From Streptosporangiaceae bacterium (GTDB taxonomy: Bacteria; Actinomycetota; Actinomycetes; Streptosporangiales; Streptosporangiaceae): DNA of 64,000 nt. Below, one piece after another: positions 59,950-64,000 of the stretch. The stretch's first letter is position 1. The number at the start of each line of letters is the position of its first letter. Location of the stretch: positions 1 through 64,000 of the forward strand of contig JAFAZE010000162.1 in NCBI GenBank assembly GCA_019239975.1, read 5' to 3'. Below the pieces are notes generated by a model. The model was given only the letters and a program-made list of their open reading frames with translations, ran no database searches and was not told the origin of the DNA. The translations under genes and the position numbers were made by a program.

Positions 59950-59991
59950 GCGGCCCCCGCTCTCCCCCCCGGCGGGGGCCGCCTTAATTTT
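59950..59991. terminator. Strong GC hairpin with T-rich tail downstream of the helicase gene
   Basis: GCGGCCCCCGC (59950-59960) pairs perfectly with GCGGGGGCCGC (59972-59982), followed by CTTAATTTT. For the plus strand this is a classical intrinsic terminator. It also lies 46 bp beyond the stop of the leftward helicase gene. Confidence 0.6.
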
Positions 59992-60036
59992 CGCGGCGGC
60001 CGGGTGATCGGGGGGCAGGTGATCCCGGAGCCTCCG

Positions 60037-62625
60037 TCAGCCCGGAGCCTCCGTCAGCAGCGAGTCGAGCAGCGTGATCGCCCCCGCCTTGGACAGCGGG
60101 TTGTTTCCGTTGCCGCATTTGGGAGACTGCACGCAGGACGGGCAGCCCGCCTCGCAGGTGCAGCCGGCGATGGCGTCCCTGGTGGCGCGCAGCCAGCCGG
60201 CCGCCGCCAGGAAGGCCCGCTCGGCGAACCCGGCGCCGCCCTCGTGGCCGTCGTAGACGAACACGCTCAGCCGCCCCGTCGCGGGGTGCGGCACCGCGGA
60301 CACCCCGCCGATGTCCCACCGGTCGCACGTGGCGAACAGCGGCAGCATCCCGATGGCGGCGTGCTCGGCCGCGTGCGCCGCCCCGGCCAGATCGACGCCG
60401 TCGGCCGCGAGCGCGCGCCGGCGGGACTCCGGGATGGTCCACCACACCGCGCGGGTGCGCAAGGTCCGCGGCGGGAGGCTGAGCTCTGTCTCCCCGACCG
60501 TGAATCCGGTATCAGAACGGCGGGTGGTGAACGATACGACCTGCCGCGTCACCCTTACGTCGCCGAACGTCACGTCGGCGTCGCCCCATGCGGCCTGCCG
60601 GATCGCCCCGATCACCTCGACCTCGGTCACGTCCCTCGCCGTCGTCGTGTAGCCCGGGTCGCGGGATTCCACCAGAGCCACCCTGTCGGCCAGGTCCAGC
60701 TTGCTGACCAGATAGGTATCGCCCTGGTGCAGGTAGACGGCACCGTCATGGGCCAGCAGGTGGGCGGAAGGCTCGTCCATCGTCCCGACCAGGCGCCCGG
60801 TCGCCTCCTCCACCACCCGCACCGGCTCCGGCCCGGTGCCGCGCAGGCTGGTGAGCCGCGCGGGGTGGTCACGGCGCGCCCAGTACCAGCCCGCCTGGCG
60901 CTTGCGCAGCCGGCCCGAGCGGGTCAGGTCATCGATGGTCTCGCCGGCCCCCGGGCCGAACAGTTCCAGATCCGGCCCGCCGAGCGGCAGCTCGGCCGCT
61001 GCCGCGCACAGGTGCGGCGCGAGCACGTAGGGGTTGGCCGGGTCAAGAACGGTGGACTCGAGCGGGTGGTGCAGCAGCGCCTCCGGATGATGGATGAGGT
61101 AGGTGTCCAGCGGGTCGTCGCGGGCGATGAAGACGGCCAGCGCGCTTCGGCCGGCCCGGCCGGCCCGGCCGGCCTGCTGCCAGAGCGACGACCAGGTGCC
61201 CGGCCATCCGGTGATCAGTACGGCGTCCAGGCCCGGAATGTTGACGCCCAGCTCGAGCGCCGTTGTCGCGGCCATGCCGGTGAGGCGGCCCTCCCTGAGC
61301 GCGGCCTCCAGCTCGCGCCGGTCCTCGGGAAGGTATCCGGACCGGTAGGCCGCTACCGTGCCGCACCCCGGCCTGCCGTTCAGCGCGCGCCGCGCGCCGA
61401 GCGCGACCGCTTCGGCGCCGCGCCGGGACCGGACGAAGGCGAGCGTCGGCACCCGCTCGGCGACCAGGCGGGCGAGCAGGTCGGTGGCCTCAGTGGTGGC
61501 CAGCCTCCGGCCCCTGCCGCCCGGCGACCCGCGCGGTGCGGTCAGCGGCGGCTCCCAGAGGGCGAACGTGACCGGCGGCCTGGGCGACCCGTCGGCGGTG
61601 ACCTCCGCCGCGTCAAGGCCGGTCAGCAGCCGGGCGCAGGCGCCGGGCTCGCTGACCGTCGCCGACGCGAGCAGGAAGACCGGCCCGGCGCGGCCTACCG
61701 GCCCGGCGGCGTTGCCTGGCCCGGCGAAGTGGCCCGGCCCAGCGCCGCCCCCTGGCCCGGCGGAGACGTCTGGCCCGGCGCGGCCTCCCGGCCCGGCGGC
61801 GTCTCCCGGCTCGGCGCAGCTCCCCGGCCCGGCGGCGTCTCCCGGCTCGGCGCAGCTCCCCGGCCCGGCGGCGTCCCCCGGCTCGGCGCAGCTCCCCGGC
61901 CCGGCGGCGTCCCGCGAGCCGGCGGCGTCGCCCGGCGCGTAGTACGCCGCGACCCGCCGGAGCCGTCGCAGCACGTGCGCCACATGTGACCCGAACACGC
62001 CGCTGTACCCGTGGCACTCGTCAACGATCACGTACCGCAGCCGCTTGAAGAACCCGGACCACCGGGCGTGCCGCGGCAGCAGCGCGCTGTGCAGCATGTC
62101 CGGGTTGGTCAGCAGGTAGCCCGCGTGGGACTGCGCCCAGGCGCGCTCGGCGGCGGTGGAGTCGCCGTCGAAGCAGGCCGCGCGGACACCGGGAACGCCG
62201 AGCGCGCGCACCGCCTCGAGCTGGTCGGCGGCGAGAGCCTTCGTCGGCGCGATGTAGAGCACCGTGCCGCCCTCGAGGATCGCGGTGAGGGCGGGCGCGA
62301 GATAGCCGGCCGACTTCCCGGAGGCCGCGCGGGTGGCGATTATCACGTTGCGCCCGGAGCGGGCGAGCGCCGCCGCCTCCGCCTGGTGCGACCAGGGCTG
62401 GCCGATGCCCTGCCGCGCGAACGCGGCGGTCACTTCCGCCGGCACCCAGTCCGGCCATGGAACACGGGTGCCCTCGCGTCCCGGGATCCGCTCCAGGTGC
62501 ACCAGCTGCCGGGCATGCTGCGCCGCCAGCAGGATGCCGAGGGCGCGGCTGTCCTGCTGGCCGTATGCCGCGGTGGCGGGCGGCGGCGGCGCCTCGCCCG
62601 GGGGGACCGGCGTGACCATGGACAC
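60037..62625 (-). CDS. DEAD/DEAH-box helicase with DUF1998/zinc domain (MrfA/YprA-like)
   Basis: The 862-residue superfamily 2 helicase has Q-motif-like PWSHQAEAAALARSGRNVII and Walker A ATRAASGKSAGYLAPALTAI (ASGKS). It continues with DEAH-like VIVDECHGYSGVFGSHVAHV, motif III LLASATVSEP, motif VI QQAGRAGRAGRSALAVFIAR and a C-terminal DUF1998 region ending in a four-Cys cluster (CTCEAGCPSCVQSPKCGNGN). Relatives such as MrfA repair DNA crosslinks in Bacillus. Between motifs II and III it carries an extra Gly/Ala/Pro-rich repeat of about 80 residues not expected in the family. It is divergent from the bldG-like gene. Confidence 0.88.
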   Translation of the reverse strand: MSMVTPVPPGEAPPPPATAAYGQQDSRALGILLAAQHARQLVHLERIPGREGTRVPWPDWVPAEVTAAFARQGIGQPWSHQAEAAALARSGRNVIIATRAASGKSAGYLAPALTAILEGGTVLYIAPTKALAADQLEAVRALGVPGVRAACFDGDSTAAERAWAQSHAGYLLTNPDMLHSALLPRHARWSGFFKRLRYVIVDECHGYSGVFGSHVAHVLRRLRRVAAYYAPGDAAGSRDAAGPGSCAEPGDAAGPGSCAEPGDAAGPGSCAEPGDAAGPGGRAGPDVSAGPGGGAGPGHFAGPGNAAGPVGRAGPVFLLASATVSEPGACARLLTGLDAAEVTADGSPRPPVTFALWEPPLTAPRGSPGGRGRRLATTEATDLLARLVAERVPTLAFVRSRRGAEAVALGARRALNGRPGCGTVAAYRSGYLPEDRRELEAALREGRLTGMAATTALELGVNIPGLDAVLITGWPGTWSSLWQQAGRAGRAGRSALAVFIARDDPLDTYLIHHPEALLHHPLESTVLDPANPYVLAPHLCAAAAELPLGGPDLELFGPGAGETIDDLTRSGRLRKRQAGWYWARRDHPARLTSLRGTGPEPVRVVEEATGRLVGTMDEPSAHLLAHDGAVYLHQGDTYLVSKLDLADRVALVESRDPGYTTTARDVTEVEVIGAIRQAAWGDADVTFGDVRVTRQVVSFTTRRSDTGFTVGETELSLPPRTLRTRAVWWTIPESRRRALAADGVDLAGAAHAAEHAAIGMLPLFATCDRWDIGGVSAVPHPATGRLSVFVYDGHEGGAGFAERAFLAAAGWLRATRDAIAGCTCEAGCPSCVQSPKCGNGNNPLSKAGAITLLDSLLTEAPG
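61790..61920 (-). repeat. 36-bp tandem repeats inside the helicase gene
   Basis: Copies start at 61813, 61849 and 61885 (plus-strand GGCGCAGCTCCCCGGCCCGG...) with a partial copy upstream. Each adds 12 in-frame residues, DAAGPGSCAEPG, to the helicase. The reading frame stays open across all copies. Confidence 0.85.
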
Positions 62626-62654
62626 AACCTTTTTAGTGTGTCATCCGCTAGGAG

Positions 62655-62682
62655 GATGCCGGACACCATGATTTCGTATAGA
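62655..62682 (+). promoter_or_regulatory. Putative promoter of the bldG-like gene
   Basis: TATAGA (62677-62682) is a good -10 box about 105 bp before the start codon. The -35 (GATGCC, 62655-62660) is weak. It lies between GACACC...GACACC-type repeats, which may be regulatory. Confidence 0.3.
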
Positions 62683-62788
62683 CATGACACCGGAGCGTGG
62701 TTGAATGCCGCAGTGGATCACTCCCGCGCTCCGGCCACGTCAGCCCGCGCGCCGGGGCGGGACGGCGGGACGCTGAGATGACGCCTTC

Positions 62789-63157
62789 ATGGCGCTGGAG
62801 GATTTTGTGGACCTGAAGCTCAACCACTACAACAAGGACGGCATCGAGGTCGTGGACGTCGAGGGCGAGATCGACGTCTACACCGCGCCACGCCTTCGTG
62901 AGCTGCTGATCGATCTCGTCAACAAGAAGAACTACCAGCTCGTGGTCAACATGGAGAAGGTCGAGTTCCTCGACTCCACGGGCCTGGGCGTGCTGGTCGG
63001 CGGCCTCAAGCGAGTGCGCGCGCACGACGGCTCGCTGGACCTCGTCTGCACCCAGGAGCGGATACTCAAGATCTTCCGCATCACGGGTCTCACGAAGGTC
63101 TTCGGTATCCACGAGACCGTGGACGAGGCCATCGCCGCCCGGAAAGCCGAGAAGTAG
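62789..63157 (+). CDS. bldG: Anti-sigma factor antagonist (STAS domain), BldG-like
   Basis: This 122-residue STAS protein reads VVDVEGEIDVYTAPRLRELL, LVVNMEKVEFLDSTGLGVLV (phosphorylatable Ser in LDSTGLG), GGLKRVRAHDGSLDLVCTQE and RILKIFRITGLTKVFGIHET, very close to Streptomyces BldG in motif and length. Unphosphorylated antagonists bind anti-sigma kinases and free sigma factors; BldG controls development and stress responses. An RsbW-like kinase gene follows after 22 bp, as in Streptomyces. An extended N-terminus (MALEDFVDLKLNHYNK) differs from BldG. Confidence 0.9.
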   Translation: MALEDFVDLKLNHYNKDGIEVVDVEGEIDVYTAPRLRELLIDLVNKKNYQLVVNMEKVEFLDSTGLGVLVGGLKRVRAHDGSLDLVCTQERILKIFRITGLTKVFGIHETVDEAIAARKAEK

Positions 63158-63179
63158 CGCGCTGGTCTGATATCGCGAG

Positions 63180-63758
63180 ATGGCCACCGTCGAAGTCACG
63201 TTCACGCCGCTTCCCGCGCACGTCAGGACCGCGAGGCTCGTCGCCACCGCGGTCGCGCGCAGGAGCGGCGTGGACGAGTCCGTTCTGGACGAGGTACGTC
63301 TCGCCGTCGGCGAGGCGTGTTCCCGCGCCGTTGAGGCGCACCGGCGGCACTGCCCGCGCCAGCCGATCCGGGTCGAGCTGACCGACCATGAGGAACGGTT
63401 CGAGGTCGTGGTGACCGACTCGGCGCCGGCCAGTGAGAACGGCGCGGCGCCCGCGGCGGGGGACGGGGGGGCGGGTCCCTCCCAGGAGGGCAGGGGGTCC
63501 CCCCGGCCGGGAGAGCACAGCGGCGGAGGTCTGGGAGGGATCACTCCCCCCGGGACAACCGAGCCGGCTGATCTGCAGCTTCCCGAGGGGGTCGGCCTGG
63601 CGGTGATCGCCGGGCTCGCCGATGACGTGCGGATCTCTCCGGCCGGCGCTGGTATCAGCGTCCGGATGAGCTGGAAACGCCGCCCACATCCCGAAACGAG
63701 CCTGCGCTTACCGGGTGCGCCCAGGATCCCGGGGCAACGTATACCATCTTTTGTGTAA
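63180..63758 (+). CDS. Anti-sigma factor-like ATP-binding protein (RsbW-type HATPase)
   Basis: This 192-residue protein has the GHKL fold: N-box DEVRLAVGEACSRAVEAHRR (about residues 36-55), VELTDHEERFEVVVTDSAP (G1 region) and the G2-like EGVGLAVIAGLADDVRI. Between them lies a Gly/Pro/Ser-rich insert of about 45 residues (about 85-130), which is unusual. It is predicted to phosphorylate the adjacent BldG-like antagonist and bind sigma factors. ATG 63180 lies 22 bp after the antagonist stop, so the two genes are co-transcribed. Confidence 0.82.
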   Translation: MATVEVTFTPLPAHVRTARLVATAVARRSGVDESVLDEVRLAVGEACSRAVEAHRRHCPRQPIRVELTDHEERFEVVVTDSAPASENGAAPAAGDGGAGPSQEGRGSPRPGEHSGGGLGGITPPGTTEPADLQLPEGVGLAVIAGLADDVRISPAGAGISVRMSWKRRPHPETSLRLPGAPRIPGQRIPSFV

Positions 63759-63984
63759 CGATCCGGTATCGAGAATGTTAGAAACTGCCTTGTATTTAAG
63801 ATTCGGGGCAGGTGTGCGTAGACTCCCCGGCACGCCTGCATCCCCGGAGAGGCTGTTACCCGGTCGCCAGCCCAGCGCTGCCGCACGTGGGGCATACCCC
63901 GGTGCCGCCGTCTCCGGGCAGGCTATGCGCTTCGCCATCCGACGTCTGCCTTCGCGGCGCTTACCCAACGTCCAAGGAGATTGA

Positions 63985-64000
63985 ATGTTCAGGTCCCATT
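63985..64000 (+). CDS. Start of a gene cut by the right edge
   Basis: ATG 63985 follows AAGGAGATTGA, a strong ribosome binding site, and reads MFRSH before the window ends. The product cannot be identified. About 225 bp of gene-free sequence separate it from the ATP-binding protein gene. Confidence 0.5.

Overview
The window is high-GC DNA from a filamentous-type actinomycete. The evidence is very GC-rich third codon positions, many GTG starts, 4-bp GTGA/ATGA gene overlaps, a BldG-type anti-sigma antagonist beside an RsbW-like kinase, a fused MFS transporter/thymidylate kinase next to topA, a TAP-type lipoprotein peptidase, an F420/PPOX-type oxidoreductase and SpdB/FtsK (AICE) conjugation remnants. 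I cannot name the species; a Streptosporangiales- or Streptomyces-like lineage is plausible.

Region 1 (1-18.9 kb) is an accessory island ending at a tRNA-Leu gene. It starts with decayed transposases and a broken DUF2637 (SpdB-like) gene. A compact, divergently transcribed seven-gene cluster follows (1.6-10.1 kb). Leftward are two ParB-like proteins and a DNA methyltransferase. Rightward are a PLD-helicase, a small protein, a DndD-like ATPase with a zinc hook, and a small partner protein. All neighbours overlap by 1-4 bp within each arm, and the shared promoter region carries repeated CCTACGTTC-type motifs. It looks like an anti-phage or DNA-modification system and is the main candidate for something undescribed. 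An IS4-like element (frameshifted transposase) and a group II intron sit exactly at the end of the last gene, between 11-bp direct repeats. Next come two broken NTPase genes (ExeA/TniB-like and FtsK/TraB-like) joined head to head through a perfect 30-bp palindrome, a beta-type DNA methyltransferase, a small protein and a large serine recombinase whose 3' end runs into the tRNA-Leu.

Region 2 (19-35.6 kb) is ordinary chromosome. It holds an M20 peptidase, DUF5703, topA, MFS-tmk, holB, ricT (the tmk-holB-ricT order known from Bacillus), a TAP-like lipoprotein hydrolase, a beta-propeller lactonase-like protein, an ECF sigma/zinc anti-sigma pair, an AbiEi/DUF559 protein, a PPOX-type oxidoreductase and tRNA-Thr(CGT). 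Several tandem repeats of about 105 bp lie between genes.

Region 3 (35.6-45.8 kb) is accessory. A 3.3-kb restriction-modification islet of visibly lower GC sits between the tRNA-Thr gene and a 44-bp copy of its 3' half. Behind it are a leaderless membrane-protein/HTH pair, an epoxide hydrolase, a CGNR regulator with two palindromic operators, three VOC (glyoxalase-fold) genes and small hypotheticals, ending at a more degenerate tRNA-Thr-like sequence.

Region 4 (45.8-64 kb) is again chromosomal. It carries a peptide-transporter binding lipoprotein, membrane acyltransferase and patatin genes, an NHEJ ligase (LigD phosphoesterase+ligase) followed by a gutted LigD polymerase gene, a ComF-like phosphoribosyltransferase, nth, a Nudix CoA pyrophosphatase, a MarP-like membrane protease, DUF309, an alpha/beta hydrolase and DUF1469. 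A 1.8-kb gene-poor stretch follows, then a DUF1998-type helicase with an expanded Gly/Ala/Pro repeat and the bldG-like/RsbW-like pair.
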